From positions 1 through 33,285 of the forward strand of contig CAKRCD010000022.1 in assembly GCA_934307065.1 (NCBI GenBank): DNA of 33,285 nucleotides, in the 5' to 3' direction. Below are positions 6,554-15,413 of this stretch, one piece after another (position 1 is the stretch's first letter; every line of letters begins with the position of its first letter). The notes below the pieces were generated by a model. That model worked only from the letters and a program-made list of their open reading frames with translations, ran no database searches and was not told the origin of the DNA. Source of the stretch: an uncultured Bariatricus sp. Lineage in GTDB: Bacteria > Bacillota > Clostridia > Lachnospirales > Lachnospiraceae. The position numbers and the translations under genes are program-made.

Positions 6554-7267
6554 TTAGGAGATTGGTTCTTTTGCAGGCAATCCTGCCCTTCTTGGAAATT
6601 TCTTTCCTGTTGATTTTACTTTCTGGATTTTCACAAAAGAACGGTTAATATCACTTCCGGGAAGTGTGAATTTGACTACTTCTGTCTGTTTTCCACCCAG
6701 AACTTTGATTGCCATCTGCGCTGCTTTTACTTCTTCATCAATTTCACCTGATTTGTACGGTACAAACATGCCTCCAACTTTCACATAAGGTACACAGTAT
6801 TCGGAAAGTGTGGACAGATTTGCTACTGCTCTTGAAACCGCCAAATCATATTTTTCCCGATATTCTTCTTTCCGTGCATATTCTTCTGCTCTTCCGTGAA
6901 TTGTGTGGATATCTTTCAATTCAAGTTCATCAATTACTGTATCTAAGTATTTGATTCTTTTATTTAATGAATCCAACAATGTTACTTTCAGATGTGGAAA
7001 TGCAATTTTCAACGGTATTCCCGGAAACCCTGCTCCTGTTCCAACATCAATTACCGTATTTATTTTGCTGATATCCAATACTTTTACCAGTGACAGGCTG
7101 TCTATGAAATGTTTTTCATTGACTTCTTCGTATTCTGTAATACCAGTAAGATTCATTACTTTATTCCATTCAACAAGAAGTTCATAATACCGGTAAAACT
7201 GTTCCTGCTGTTTTTCAGAAAGAGTAATATCTAATTCCTTCAATTTTTCATCAAATTGTCTGCTCAT
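6554..7267 (-). CDS. rsmG: 16S rRNA (guanine-527-N7) methyltransferase RsmG
   Basis: Methylates N7 of G527 in 16S rRNA using S-adenosylmethionine; loss of the family enzyme gives low-level streptomycin resistance in several bacteria. At 237 residues it has the family length. The SAM-binding glycine loop VIDVGTGAGFPGIPL, the acidic strand KVTLLDSLNKRIKYL and the SRAVANL motif are all visible. An ATG at 7285 is in frame, but it lies ahead of the ribosome site AAGGAG, which is properly spaced for the ATG at 7267, so the shorter start is used. It follows mnmG by 18 bases on the same strand, the common gidA-gidB arrangement, and its stop codon touches parS site 3. Confidence 0.97.
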   Translation of the reverse strand: MSRQFDEKLKELDITLSEKQQEQFYRYYELLVEWNKVMNLTGITEYEEVNEKHFIDSLSLVKVLDISKINTVIDVGTGAGFPGIPLKIAFPHLKVTLLDSLNKRIKYLDTVIDELELKDIHTIHGRAEEYARKEEYREKYDLAVSRAVANLSTLSEYCVPYVKVGGMFVPYKSGEIDEEVKAAQMAIKVLGGKQTEVVKFTLPGSDINRSFVKIQKVKSTGKKFPRRAGLPAKEPIS

Positions 7268-7285
7268 TCTATAAACTCCTTGCAT

Positions 7286-9178
7286 TTAATGTCCCAAATA
7301 AACCAATAATACAGAAATATCCGCCGGTGATACGCCGGAAATTCTAGAAGCCTGTCCCATAGAAAGCGGACGGTGCTGTTTTAACTTCTGTACTGCCTCA
7401 ATTCGAAGGCTTGGAACTTTATCATAATCAATATCTTCAGGTATTCTCTTATTTTCCAGTTTTTTAAATTGTTCCACCTGTTTCATCTGACGTTTAATAT
7501 AACCGTCATATTTAATATTAATATCAATCTGTTCCATAATCTCCCTGCTTAATACTTCTGTTCTTTCAGTATCAATCGGTTTTAAGATTTCATAAGTAAT
7601 TTCAGGTCGTTTAATCAAATCAGCCAAAGTAGAACCTGATGTAAGTGGTGTACTTTCACAAGATTTCAGTAAATTCTGCACTTCTTCAGAGGTACCGACA
7701 TTTGTATGTTCAAGACGATGGATTTCTTTTTGAATTACAGTCTCTTTATCCACAAGTTTCTGATATCTTTCTTCACTTATCAACCCAATTTCATATCCTA
7801 TCTTTGTAAGACGCTGATCAGCATTATCCTGACGAAGCAATAATCGATATTCTGCTCTTGATGTCATCATTCGATATGGTTCAGTGCTTTCTTTTGTAAC
7901 AAGGTCATCAATCAATACACCTATATATGCCTGTGAACGGTCTAAAATAAGCTGTTCTTTTCCTAATACTTCCATTGCTGCGTTAATTCCCGCAATTAAG
8001 CCCTGTGCTGCTGCTTCCTCATAACCGGAACTGCCATTAAACTGACCACCACTGAAAAGTCCGTGTATGTTCTTAAATTCCAATGTTGGATGAAGCTGTC
8101 TGGCATCAATACAATCATACTCTATCGCATATGCATTTCGAACAATTCTCGCATTTTCAAGTCCCGGAACACTTCGATACATCTCATACTGTACATCCTC
8201 CGGAAGTGAACTTGACATTCCACCTACATACATTTCGTTGGTTTCAAGACCTTCCGGCTCAATAAATACCTGATGTCTGTCCTTATCTGCGAATTTTACA
8301 ACTTTGTCTTCAATTGAAGGACAATATCTTGGTCCTGTACCCTCTATCATTCCTGAAAACAATGGGGATCGGTCTAGATTATTTCGAATAATTTCATGAG
8401 TTTTCTCATTCGTATAAGTCAACCAACAGGAAGCCTGTTCTATCTGTACATCATCCGGATTCGTGGTAAATGAAAATGGTACTACTCTTTCATCTCCAAA
8501 TTGTTCTTCCATTTTGTTGAAATCAATACTTCTCTTGTCGATTCGTGCCGGTGTACCTGTTTTAAAACGATACATCTTAATTCCAAGCTCTTTCAAAGAA
8601 TCTGTTAAGTAATTTGCTGCCTGCAGACCGTTTGGACCAGTTTCATTACTTACATCACCATAAACGCATCTCGCTTTCAGATAAGTCCCAGTGCATAACA
8701 CTACCGCATTGCAGTGATAAATTGCACCAGAATATGTCTGCACTCCTGTAACTTTTCCATCTTCTACAAGAATATTTACGATTTCTGCCTGCTTGATTTC
8801 CAAATTTTCCTGAGACTCCAATACCTGTCTCATTGCGTTACTATATTTATTTTTATCTGCCTGAGCACGCAGAGAATGTACTGCCGGTCCTTTTGATTTA
8901 TTCAGCATTTTTGACTGAATAAAGGTGCGGTCAATGACCTTTCCCATCTCTCCGCCTAATGCATCCAGTTCCCGTACAAGATGTCCTTTAGAACTTCCTC
9001 CGATATTTGGATTACATGGCATCAAAGCAATACTCTCTATACTGACTGTAAATACAATGGTTTTTAATCCAAGTCTCGCTGTCGCAAGTGCCGCTTCACA
9101 CCCTGCGTGGCCTGCACCGATTACAACCACATCATATTTATCCTTATTTACCCATACAGAATTTGCTGAATATTTCAT
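7286..9178 (-). CDS. mnmG: tRNA uridine-5-carboxymethylaminomethyl modification enzyme MnmG (GidA)
   Basis: The FAD-dependent partner of MnmE. Together they install the (carboxymethyl)aminomethyl group on C5 of wobble U34 in certain tRNAs, which improves decoding of codons ending in A or G. At 630 residues it is full length. Near the N-terminus are the FAD dinucleotide loop [15 protein letters not shown] and the conserved [22 protein letters not shown]; the C-terminal helical MnmE/tRNA-binding domain ends with [18 protein letters not shown]. The ATG overlaps the end of mnmE by 35 bases and has GGAGAGGA upstream inside mnmE. A downstream start close to the FAD loop, with AAGGAT before it, cannot be fully excluded. 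Overlap implies translational coupling with mnmE. Confidence 0.97.
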   Translation of the reverse strand: MKYSANSVWVNKDKYDVVVIGAGHAGCEAALATARLGLKTIVFTVSIESIALMPCNPNIGGSSKGHLVRELDALGGEMGKVIDRTFIQSKMLNKSKGPAVHSLRAQADKNKYSNAMRQVLESQENLEIKQAEIVNILVEDGKVTGVQTYSGAIYHCNAVVLCTGTYLKARCVYGDVSNETGPNGLQAANYLTDSLKELGIKMYRFKTGTPARIDKRSIDFNKMEEQFGDERVVPFSFTTNPDDVQIEQASCWLTYTNEKTHEIIRNNLDRSPLFSGMIEGTGPRYCPSIEDKVVKFADKDRHQVFIEPEGLETNEMYVGGMSSSLPEDVQYEMYRSVPGLENARIVRNAYAIEYDCIDARQLHPTLEFKNIHGLFSGGQFNGSSGYEEAAAQGLIAGINAAMEVLGKEQLILDRSQAYIGVLIDDLVTKESTEPYRMMTSRAEYRLLLRQDNADQRLTKIGYEIGLISEERYQKLVDKETVIQKEIHRLEHTNVGTSEEVQNLLKSCESTPLTSGSTLADLIKRPEITYEILKPIDTERTEVLSREIMEQIDINIKYDGYIKRQMKQVEQFKKLENKRIPEDIDYDKVPSLRIEAVQKLKQHRPLSMGQASRISGVSPADISVLLVYLGH

Positions 9179-10523
9179 TTACCAAATCCTCTCCTACTGT
9201 CTCACCGGTAATACTTCCCAAAGACTCATATGCATCCATCAAGTCAATGGTAAAGAAATCCTCCGGCATCTGATTTTCTATACTTTCTTTTACTTTTTCA
9301 AGGCTTGCATATGCGTCCTGCAATGCCGCCTTATGTCTTACATTTGTAATATATACTTCGTTATTAAATGAGATTTCTCCCTTATAGAACATATGTTCCA
9401 GTGTTTCTTCCAGTTCGTGGATTCCTGTTTCCTCTTTTGTGGATATCTCAATCATTGGCTTATTTATCCACACTTTCAACTCTTTTTTGTTGATAACTGT
9501 GGATAAGTCGCTTTTATTGAGTAAAATTACCGCTTTTTTGTTCTGAATCATGTGGATAATCTCAATATCATTGTCATCCAACGGAACAGAAGCGTCCACA
9601 ACATAGATAATCAAGTCTGCTTCTTCCGCATAAGAACGTGCTTTATCCACACCAATCTTCTCCACTACATCTTCTGTATTTCGAATTCCTGCCGTATCCA
9701 TAATATTCAGCGAAATCCCACGGAGCTGTATATGTTCCTCCAGAACATCTCTGGTTGTTCCCGCAATATTAGTCACGATTGCCCTGTCCTCACCCAAAAG
9801 AACATTTAACAGAGAAGATTTTCCGGCATTTGGCTTTCCTACAATAACCGTATTAATTCCTTCTCTCATAATTCTTCCATCATCTGCAGTATCTATGAGT
9901 CGTTCCATCTTTATCAGAAGCTCGTCTACTACCTTTTCAAGGGTTTCTCCATATCCGTCTACACTGATATGCTCCGGGTCATCTAAAGCCGTCTCAATAA
10001 ATGCCGTATGGTATAGAATTTTCTCACGGATTTCACGGATAACTTTCTGGACAGAACCACGTAATTGATTTACGGAGCTTTGCAGAGCATACTCATTTTG
10101 CGAATGGATCACATCAATTACCGCCTCTGCCTGAGACAAATCCATTTTTCCATTTAAAAAGGCTCTCTTTGTAAATTCGCCCGGTTCTGCAGGTCGCGCT
10201 CCATATTTTAATACCGTCTCCAAAATTCGTTTTGTGACGTATACACCACCGTGACAGTTAATTTCTACTGTATCCTCGCCTGTATAACTATGAGGACCTC
10301 TCATCAGCATAACAAGAACTTCGTCTATGGTTTCTTCGCCATCTACAATATAACCATAATGAATGGTGTGTGTCTTCTGCTCAGATATCTTTTTTTCTTT
10401 TTTTCCCTTATATATCTTATCTACAACAGCGATTGCATCTTCTCCGCTGACTCTCACAATGCTGATTCCTGCATCGGTCATTGCAGTAGAAACTGCCGCA
10501 ATTGTATCTGTCTTAAATCCCAT
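9144..10523 (-). CDS. mnmE: tRNA modification GTPase MnmE (TrmE/ThdF)
   Basis: A potassium-activated GTPase that works with MnmG on tRNA wobble uridine. At 459 residues it has the family length. An N-terminal folate-binding domain ([16 protein letters not shown], then [20 protein letters not shown]) is followed by helices and an inserted G domain with P-loop GKPNAGKS (residues 229-236), DTAGI and NKSD. The C-terminus is FCMGK, containing the conserved cysteine. An ATG at 10544 is in frame, but GGGGTG lies seven bases before the ATG at 10523, which also fits the family N-terminus. The part of the gene encoding the second half of the G domain holds an unusual cluster of DnaA boxes (9438-9651, listed separately). 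It is downstream of the jag terminator and overlaps mnmG. Confidence 0.97.
   Translation of the reverse strand: MGFKTDTIAAVSTAMTDAGISIVRVSGEDAIAVVDKIYKGKKEKKISEQKTHTIHYGYIVDGEETIDEVLVMLMRGPHSYTGEDTVEINCHGGVYVTKRILETVLKYGARPAEPGEFTKRAFLNGKMDLSQAEAVIDVIHSQNEYALQSSVNQLRGSVQKVIREIREKILYHTAFIETALDDPEHISVDGYGETLEKVVDELLIKMERLIDTADDGRIMREGINTVIVGKPNAGKSSLLNVLLGEDRAIVTNIAGTTRDVLEEHIQLRGISLNIMDTAGIRNTEDVVEKIGVDKARSYAEEADLIIYVVDASVPLDDNDIEIIHMIQNKKAVILLNKSDLSTVINKKELKVWINKPMIEISTKEETGIHELEETLEHMFYKGEISFNNEVYITNVRHKAALQDAYASLEKVKESIENQMPEDFFTIDLMDAYESLGSITGETVGEDLVNEIFSKFCMGK
9438..9651. promoter_or_regulatory. DnaA-box cluster inside the mnmE coding sequence
   Basis: Four perfect TTATCCACA boxes lie at 9464-9472 (+), 9498-9506 (-), 9551-9559 (-) and 9643-9651 (+). 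Two one-mismatch boxes lie at 9438-9446 (-, ATATCCACA) and 9488-9496 (-, TTATCAACA). Elsewhere in the window I found only four perfect boxes, all widely scattered (5291, 7746, 15326, 32585). The cluster encodes ordinary MnmE residues, such as DLSTVIN and LKVWINK, so it lies within coding sequence. Binding by DnaA is inferred from the consensus. Confidence 0.7.
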
Positions 10524-10577
10524 ATTTTTCACCCCGATTGGCATAATAAATCAATTTATAGTTTATACTAAAATATA

Positions 10578-10606
10578 AAAAAAAGGAAGTAGTTTTCACT
10601 ACTTCC
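10578..10606 (-). terminator. Intrinsic terminator after jag
   Basis: On the minus strand, a perfect 9-bp stem (10598-10606 with 10585-10593) around a GAAA loop, followed by eight T residues. It is a textbook terminator 21 bases after the jag stop and closes the rpmH-rnpA-yidD-yidC-jag transcript, so mnmE probably has its own promoter in the next 60 bases. Confidence 0.92.
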
Positions 10607-10626
10607 AATTCTTTTCTATTCTCTTA

Positions 10627-11508
10627 TTATCGTCTGTTTGGAGTAACTACTACACGTCTGTATGGTTCTTCCCCTTCACTGTGTGTGGATACTCTGTCAT
10701 CGCCCTGAAGCGCAGAATGAATAATTCTTCTTTCATATGGATTCATAGGTTCAAGAGAAACAGGCTTTCTTGTACGTTTTACTTTATAAGCAATGTTCTT
10801 TGCAAGATTTTCCAGTGTCTGTTTTCTTCTTCTTCTATAATCCTCTGTATCAAGCTTTACTCTTACATAACCATCCTGTGATTTATTTGCTACACGATTA
10901 GTTAAATACTGAAGTGAATCCAGTGTCTGTCCTCGTTTTCCAATCAGGATACCCATATTGTCACCCTTCATTTCAATGCTGAGTGCACCGTCTTCATCTA
11001 CCTTTGAAAGAATTTCCACACCTTCCATTCCCATAGCTTTTAACACATCAATCAGAAATTCTTCACAGATTTTCATTGTTTCTTCTGTAACAACAGCAAT
11101 CTCAATTTCCTTCTTTTCTTCTGGAGCTTCAGCAACAGCTTCTTTTTTCTGTGGCTGTTTCTTAACTTCTTTATGCTCCTTATATTCTTTGTGTTCTTTA
11201 TGCTCTTTGTATTCCTTATGTTCCTTGTGCTCTTTATGCTCTTTCTTAAATTCTTTCTTTTCAAAATTCTTTTTGTTTTCGAATTTCTTCTCTTCCGGCT
11301 TCTTTTCAACTACTTCTTCTGCTTTTGGTTCTTCAGCCTTTTTCAGACGAGCACGGATGACAGCCTGTTTACTACCAATTCCAAAGAATCCTGCACTGCC
11401 TTTTTCAATGACATCATATTCCATCTGGTCACTTGTTACACCAAGTTGAATGCTTGCTTCTGTAATCGCATCATTCACTGTTTTTGCTGAAACTGTAATT
11501 TCATTCAT
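10627..11508 (-). CDS. jag: RNA-binding protein Jag/KhpB (SpoIIIJ-associated)
   Basis: A cytoplasmic RNA-binding protein always found next to yidC in Gram-positives; with KhpA it binds many transcripts and affects cell division. Domains in order: Jag_N (residues 1-55, containing GSAGFFGIGSKQAVIRA), a long charged Lys/Glu linker (56-135), a KH domain with the GxxG loop GKRG (190-193), and an R3H domain with R-x3-H at 260-264. At 293 residues it is longer than many relatives because of the linker, which includes a run of KEH/KEY tripeptides at 89-115 encoded by 9-base units (11164-11244). It starts 17 bases after yidC and ends at a strong terminator. Confidence 0.95.
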   Translation of the reverse strand: MNEITVSAKTVNDAITEASIQLGVTSDQMEYDVIEKGSAGFFGIGSKQAVIRARLKKAEEPKAEEVVEKKPEEKKFENKKNFEKKEFKKEHKEHKEHKEYKEHKEHKEYKEHKEVKKQPQKKEAVAEAPEEKKEIEIAVVTEETMKICEEFLIDVLKAMGMEGVEILSKVDEDGALSIEMKGDNMGILIGKRGQTLDSLQYLTNRVANKSQDGYVRVKLDTEDYRRRRKQTLENLAKNIAYKVKRTRKPVSLEPMNPYERRIIHSALQGDDRVSTHSEGEEPYRRVVVTPNRR

Positions 11509-11525
11509 TCTGTCTGCACTCCCCT

Positions 11526-12791
11526 CTATTTATTCATTTCGTTGAATTTTCTTACCATATCTGCTTTCGAAGCAAGGCTTCCTTCCGGAGCATGTTCGTT
11601 CTGTTTTCTGATATTTTCAATCTTTTCTTCCAGTTCTTTTTGCTCATCGGCAGATTTTGCTTTACTCATGTTTTTTGTTTTTACAGTTGCCATAGAAGCA
11701 ACTTCACTGGACTGCACTTTATTCTTCTTTTCTCTCTTAGCTTCTACCTTCTCCAGATTCTTTTCAATCAATTCGTCAATCGGCATTTTATCAAGCTTCT
11801 TATTTACAAGAATCTGATAAATTGTTCGGATTACAGCACTTGCAATCCAGTAAATACCAAGACCTGTCGGAAGTGTAAAACACATAAATACAGAAACCAA
11901 TGGAAGTGTATAATTCATACTCTTCATAGTTGCTGCCATCTGACCTTCCATCTGGTCTCCACTGGTGTTCTGTGGCATAGCTTTTACACTGATAAACTGT
12001 GTAACACCTGACAAAATAGGAATTAAAACTGCTGCAATTAAGATTCCATAGCTTCCGGCTGCAAGTGCACTCTTCATCAATGTAGCAGGAGATTCTGCAA
12101 TATTAAGTCCAAGGAAATTGTTAATATGCTGAAGCTGGCTTGTTGTAGAATTAATTACATCTGTCAAAGCCGGAAAACTTTCTTTCAAAGTACTCCAGGT
12201 TGAAGATTCAAATTTATATAATACATCTACAAGGATATTTGTTTTCGTATAATCATATTTATCAGGACTCATAAGAATTGGTTTTGCCTGTCCAATTCCT
12301 TCCATAATCTTCTGCCATCCATTTGTTGCCTGTATCTGTGTGATCAGTGGCAGATAAATACCTTTTACTTCACTGATATAAGCAGGTATACCACGGATTA
12401 CATACCACATTGCGTACATAATAGGAAGCTGGATAAATAATGTAAGACATCCTCCGGTTGGCGAAACACCGTATTTTGCATATACAAGCTGTGTTTCTTC
12501 CTGCAGTTTCATCATCGAATCCTGGTCTTTTTTACCCTCATACTTCTTCTGAATTTTCTTGATTTCAGGAGCCATAGCAGCAGACATTTTCGAGAACTTC
12601 TGCTGTTTGATCGTAAATGGAAGCAATAAGGTGTAAATAATAACTGTTAAGATAATAATACATACACCGATATTCTGTATTCCAAATACATGGCTCATTA
12701 CCCAGTAAATTCCATTCATGATTTTACCAAGTAACCATGCCGCCTGACCAATAATAGGCGTGCTGACCTGCGTCATTAAAATACCTGTCAT
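11526..12791 (-). CDS. yidC: Membrane protein insertase YidC (OxaA/SpoIIIJ family)
   Basis: Inserts and folds membrane proteins, alone or with SecYEG. About 421 residues with the Gram-positive layout: an N-terminal membrane segment (about 10-30), a segment followed by the cytoplasmic helical loop (TIKQQKFSKMSAAMAPEI ... YGVSPTGGCL), then further segments near residues 115, 245 and 300, and a basic, charged cytoplasmic tail (last 90 residues) that probably contacts the ribosome. A longer extracellular loop than in Bacillus SpoIIIJ lies between about 150 and 235. The ATG at 12809 is also in frame but overlaps the GGAGG that would serve the ATG at 12791 (11-base spacing); the latter gives the family-like N-terminus MTGILMTQ. 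Start confidence is moderate. Confidence 0.95.
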   Translation of the reverse strand: MTGILMTQVSTPIIGQAAWLLGKIMNGIYWVMSHVFGIQNIGVCIIILTVIIYTLLLPFTIKQQKFSKMSAAMAPEIKKIQKKYEGKKDQDSMMKLQEETQLVYAKYGVSPTGGCLTLFIQLPIMYAMWYVIRGIPAYISEVKGIYLPLITQIQATNGWQKIMEGIGQAKPILMSPDKYDYTKTNILVDVLYKFESSTWSTLKESFPALTDVINSTTSQLQHINNFLGLNIAESPATLMKSALAAGSYGILIAAVLIPILSGVTQFISVKAMPQNTSGDQMEGQMAATMKSMNYTLPLVSVFMCFTLPTGLGIYWIASAVIRTIYQILVNKKLDKMPIDELIEKNLEKVEAKREKKNKVQSSEVASMATVKTKNMSKAKSADEQKELEEKIENIRKQNEHAPEGSLASKADMVRKFNEMNK

Positions 12792-12862
12792 TTTTTCGTT
12801 TTCCTCCATAATTGTTATAGACTACTACTGTCCTACCCCGGAATTTGGGTATTCTTGTTTAC

Positions 12863-13075
12863 TTACGGCACCGGATCGTATCCACCTTTTGAAAAAGGAT
12901 TACATCTGATTATTCTCCATAACGCCAAAAGACCTCCCTTTAATGCACCGTATTTTTCAATGGCTTCCAATGCATATTCTGAGCAGGTCGGTATATAAAT
13001 ACAATGTGTTCTTACCTTTAAAGGAGATAAATACTTTCTGTAAAAACGAATTAAATAAATGAATACTCTTTTCAT
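12863..13075 (-). CDS. yidD: Membrane protein insertion efficiency factor YidD
   Basis: A small membrane-associated protein thought to help YidC-dependent insertion. The hallmark residues are present: an amphipathic start ([18 protein letters not shown]), the cysteine motif [21 protein letters not shown], and [18 protein letters not shown] at the end. Using the ATG at 13075 it is 70 residues, the usual size, with AAAAGG upstream. An in-frame ATG at 13093 with GGAAAG upstream would add six residues; either start is possible. It sits in the classic rnpA-yidD-yidC order. Confidence 0.95.
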   Translation of the reverse strand: MKRVFIYLIRFYRKYLSPLKVRTHCIYIPTCSEYALEAIEKYGALKGGLLALWRIIRCNPFSKGGYDPVP

Positions 13076-13128
13076 CTTCGATGCCTTTTGCATATCCGTC
13101 TTTCCGATATGCTGGACTAATCTGGTTG

Positions 13129-13482
13129 TTAGTCCGAAATCTTGTCTACTTCATAAATATTATGAAGTCTTCCCAAATGGATAAGCGCACTCTCAATCTC
13201 ATGATAAGTTCTGTCCTTTGCAGCCGTTCTTGCCACAACTACCATATCATATCCACATTGGAAATATTCTTCATGCAGCCTGTAACTCTCTCTGATAAGC
13301 CGTGTTAAATGATGTCTTACAATACTATTTCCTACTTTTTTGCTGACAGAAATTCCGATTCGGTTGCTTTCTGTCTGGTTTGGCAACAGATACATTACAA
13401 GATACTTGTTTCCATATGATTTTCCCTTACGGTAAACGCTTTGAAAATCTCTGTTTTTTTTGAGTGATTCGGAAAATTTCAT
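13129..13482 (-). CDS. rnpA: Ribonuclease P protein component RnpA
   Basis: The protein subunit of RNase P, which helps the catalytic RNA remove 5' leaders from tRNA precursors. At 117 residues the length is normal. The N-terminal strand region ([18 protein letters not shown]), the [20 protein letters not shown] block and the C-terminal helix fit the family. The RNR motif, usually RN-R-x-K-R, here reads [11 protein letters not shown]; the outer arginines are kept but the central Asn-Arg is His-His. AGGAG precedes the ATG. It is cotranscribed with rpmH, with a hairpin between them. Confidence 0.96.
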   Translation of the reverse strand: MKFSESLKKNRDFQSVYRKGKSYGNKYLVMYLLPNQTESNRIGISVSKKVGNSIVRHHLTRLIRESYRLHEEYFQCGYDMVVVARTAAKDRTYHEIESALIHLGRLHNIYEVDKISD

Positions 13483-13516
13483 ACTTCATCTTCTCCTAAA
13501 TTTTTGTAGAAGAAAA

Positions 13517-13534
13517 GGCCACTCATTAGTGACC
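13517..13534 (-). terminator. Hairpin between rpmH and rnpA (partial terminator or attenuator)
   Basis: Minus strand: a 7-bp stem GGTCACT/AGTGGCC (one G-U pair) with loop AATG, then TTTTCTTCT. It begins at the last base of the rpmH stop codon. Such a hairpin would let L34 be made in excess over RnpA by partial termination or by stabilising the short message; the effect is inferred. Confidence 0.6.
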
Positions 13535-13668
13535 TATGCTGATAATACTTTTCTTCCTTTTGCTCTTCTTGCAGCAAGTACTTTTCTTCCACCTGCTGTG
13601 CTCATTCTTGCTCTGAATCCATGAACTTTAGATCTAGAACGTTTCTTTGGCTGGAATGTCATTTTCAT
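13534..13668 (-). CDS. rpmH: Large ribosomal subunit protein bL34
   Basis: A 44-residue, highly basic protein of the 50S subunit. The sequence has the family core [18 protein letters not shown], then [20 protein letters not shown], ending KVLSA. An excellent ribosome site, AGGAGGTG, lies nine bases before the ATG. It is the first gene to the left of the origin, transcribed away from it from a near-perfect promoter. Confidence 0.98.
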   Translation of the reverse strand: MKMTFQPKKRSRSKVHGFRARMSTAGGRKVLAARRAKGRKVLSA

Positions 13669-13739
13669 TGATATCCACCTCCTATCAATCATTTCCTATT
13701 TAAAATAAGTATCATTAATTTCTTAAGACATCAATCAAC

Positions 13740-13768
13740 ATTATATTAAAAAAATGCCTGTACGTCAA
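13740..13768 (-). promoter_or_regulatory. Promoter of the rpmH operon
   Basis: Minus strand: TTGACG (13763-13768), 17-base spacer containing a T-tract, TATAAT (13740-13745). It is nearly consensus for the main vegetative sigma factor and 71 bases upstream of the rpmH ATG. It drives rpmH-rnpA-yidD-yidC-jag. Confidence 0.88.
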
Positions 13769-13940
13769 GCAAAACAACACTTTTTTATGTTGCTATTTTT
13801 CCACATTTTGTTGATAACTATGTGGAAAAGTGTTGATAACACGTGAATTAAGTTTTTTATTCGACAAAATATCCCATATTTAAGCCATTTTATTATGTGG
13901 AAAAGTTATCCCAACTTATTTTTCATTGATTCTCAACACA
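13769..13940. promoter_or_regulatory. oriC: Replication origin region upstream of dnaA (variant DnaA boxes)
   Basis: The 335-bp gap between divergent rpmH and dnaA is very AT-rich and holds DnaA-box variants: TTTTCCACA at 13797-13805 (+), 13821-13829 (-) and 13896-13904 (-); TTATCAACA at 13809-13817 (-) and 13831-13839 (-); and TTCTCAACA at 13930-13938 (+), which overlaps the dnaA promoter. No perfect TTATCCACA occurs here. Switch of coding strand, dnaA location and box density identify the origin. Firmicute origins are often bipartite, with a second part beyond dnaA (see 15326-15596). Confidence 0.85.
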
Positions 13941-13954
13941 TTTTAATGTAAAAT
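13926..13954 (+). promoter_or_regulatory. Promoter of dnaA
   Basis: TTGATT (13926-13931), 17-base spacer, TAAAAT (13949-13954), 49 bases upstream of the preferred dnaA start. A DnaA-box variant at 13930-13938 overlaps the -35 and spacer, which would allow DnaA to repress its own gene; that is inferred from position. Confidence 0.75.
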
Positions 13955-14003
13955 ATATCTGTATGACTATGTTTATTTACAAATTAGAATGGAGTTTAAT
14001 AGA

Positions 14004-15413
14004 ATGTTTGCAGTGAAAGAACAATGGGAAGAAATTATTCAAAAATTAAGAGTAGAATACTTTTTATCAAATATATCCTTTGAGACATGGATTCGTCCAT
14101 TGGAGGTATATGATATCGTAGGAGATACTTTATATCTTTCCATTAATTTCAAGGCAAGTATCGAGCATATTCAAAATAAATATATGCTTCCTTTGAAAGT
14201 ATGTATTGCTGAGGTTACCGGTATAGAATATGACATTAAGTTTATCCCAAAGGACGTGCCTGAATCAGAAATTGAATATTATCATTCCAATCATCATACT
14301 CAGCCGAAAGAAGAACCAAAACCAAAGCAGAGAAAAATGAATAATATTTCAGAAAAGGCTAATCTGAATCCAAAATATACATTCGACACCTTTGTAGTCG
14401 GAGGAAATAACAATTTCGCACATGCCGCTTCTCTTGCAGTAGCAGAACAGCCCGGAGAAGTGTACAATCCTCTTTTCTTATATGGAGGTGTTGGACTTGG
14501 TAAAACCCATCTTATGCACTCCGTTGCACATTATATTTTGGACAAAGACCCTACAAAGAAAGTACTTTATGTTACCAGTGAGACATTTACCAATGAACTG
14601 ATCGACGCAATCCGTATTGGTAAAACAGGAAATGAACTTGCCATGACTGCATTCCGTGACAAATATAGAAATAATGACGTTCTTCTTATTGATGATGTTC
14701 AGTTTATTATAGGTAAAGAAAGTACACAGGAAGAATTCTTCCATACATTTAACCATTTACATAATGCAGGAAAACAAATCATTATCTCCAGTGATAAACC
14801 ACCAAAGGATATGGAAACACTGGAAGCCCGTCTCCGCACCCGTTTTGAATGGGGACTGATTGCAGACATTTCTGCTCCTGATTATGAAACCAGAATGGCC
14901 ATATTATATAAGAAGATAGAGACTGACCAATTAGAAAGATATAACATTCCTAATGAAGTCATTCAATATATCGCTACTAATATTAAAACAAACATTCGTG
15001 AACTGGAAGGTTCACTCAATAAATTGATTGCTCTTTACCGCATTAATAATAATGAAAGAGAAATGGATATTAAACTGGCTGCAGAAGCTCTGAAAGATAT
15101 GATTTCACCTAGCCAGAACAGAGAAGTAACTCCGGAGCTCATCATTGATGTTGTTTCTGAACACTTCAATGTACCTGTTTCCGACTTAAAGAGCAGCAAA
15201 CGTAACGCTGAAATTGCGAATGCAAGACAGATTGCCATGTATTTATGCCGTAAGATGACAGATACCCCACTTAAGACCATTGGACTTTTACTTGGGGGAA
15301 GAGACCATTCAACTGTTAATCATGGTGTGGATAAAGTGGCAAATGATGTGGAAAACAACGAAACTTTGAGGAATACTTTGGATATCATTCAAAAGAAGAT
15401 TAATCCGGTATAA
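14004..15413 (+). CDS. dnaA: Chromosomal replication initiator DnaA
   Basis: An AAA+ initiator that binds DnaA boxes and opens the origin. With the ATG at 14004 it is 469 residues. Domain I (1-80) contains FETWIRPLEVY. A short Glu/Lys/Pro-rich linker follows, then the AAA+ domain with Walker A GGVGLGKTH and Walker B LLIDDVQF, and the C-terminal helix-turn-helix with the signature GGRDHSTVNHGVDKV. An ATG at 13989 is in frame but has no ribosome site, while GGAG lies nine bases before 14004. The 3' end of the gene itself carries a perfect DnaA box (15326-15334) and a TTTTCCACA box (15347-15355). It is the first gene right of the origin. Confidence 0.97.
   Translation: MFAVKEQWEEIIQKLRVEYFLSNISFETWIRPLEVYDIVGDTLYLSINFKASIEHIQNKYMLPLKVCIAEVTGIEYDIKFIPKDVPESEIEYYHSNHHTQPKEEPKPKQRKMNNISEKANLNPKYTFDTFVVGGNNNFAHAASLAVAEQPGEVYNPLFLYGGVGLGKTHLMHSVAHYILDKDPTKKVLYVTSETFTNELIDAIRIGKTGNELAMTAFRDKYRNNDVLLIDDVQFIIGKESTQEEFFHTFNHLHNAGKQIIISSDKPPKDMETLEARLRTRFEWGLIADISAPDYETRMAILYKKIETDQLERYNIPNEVIQYIATNIKTNIRELEGSLNKLIALYRINNNEREMDIKLAAEALKDMISPSQNREVTPELIIDVVSEHFNVPVSDLKSSKRNAEIANARQIAMYLCRKMTDTPLKTIGLLLGGRDHSTVNHGVDKVANDVENNETLRNTLDIIQKKINPV

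Noticed and set aside
7746..7754. Isolated perfect DnaA box (others at 5291-5299 and 32585-32593)
   Set aside because: Single occurrences in coding sequence, at least two arising from Val-Asp-Lys codons. They are taken as background against which the mnmE cluster stands out.
11073..11309. Lys/Arg-rich 78-residue frame inside jag
   Set aside because: It is a frame-shifted shadow of the repetitive KE-rich linker, without a ribosome site.
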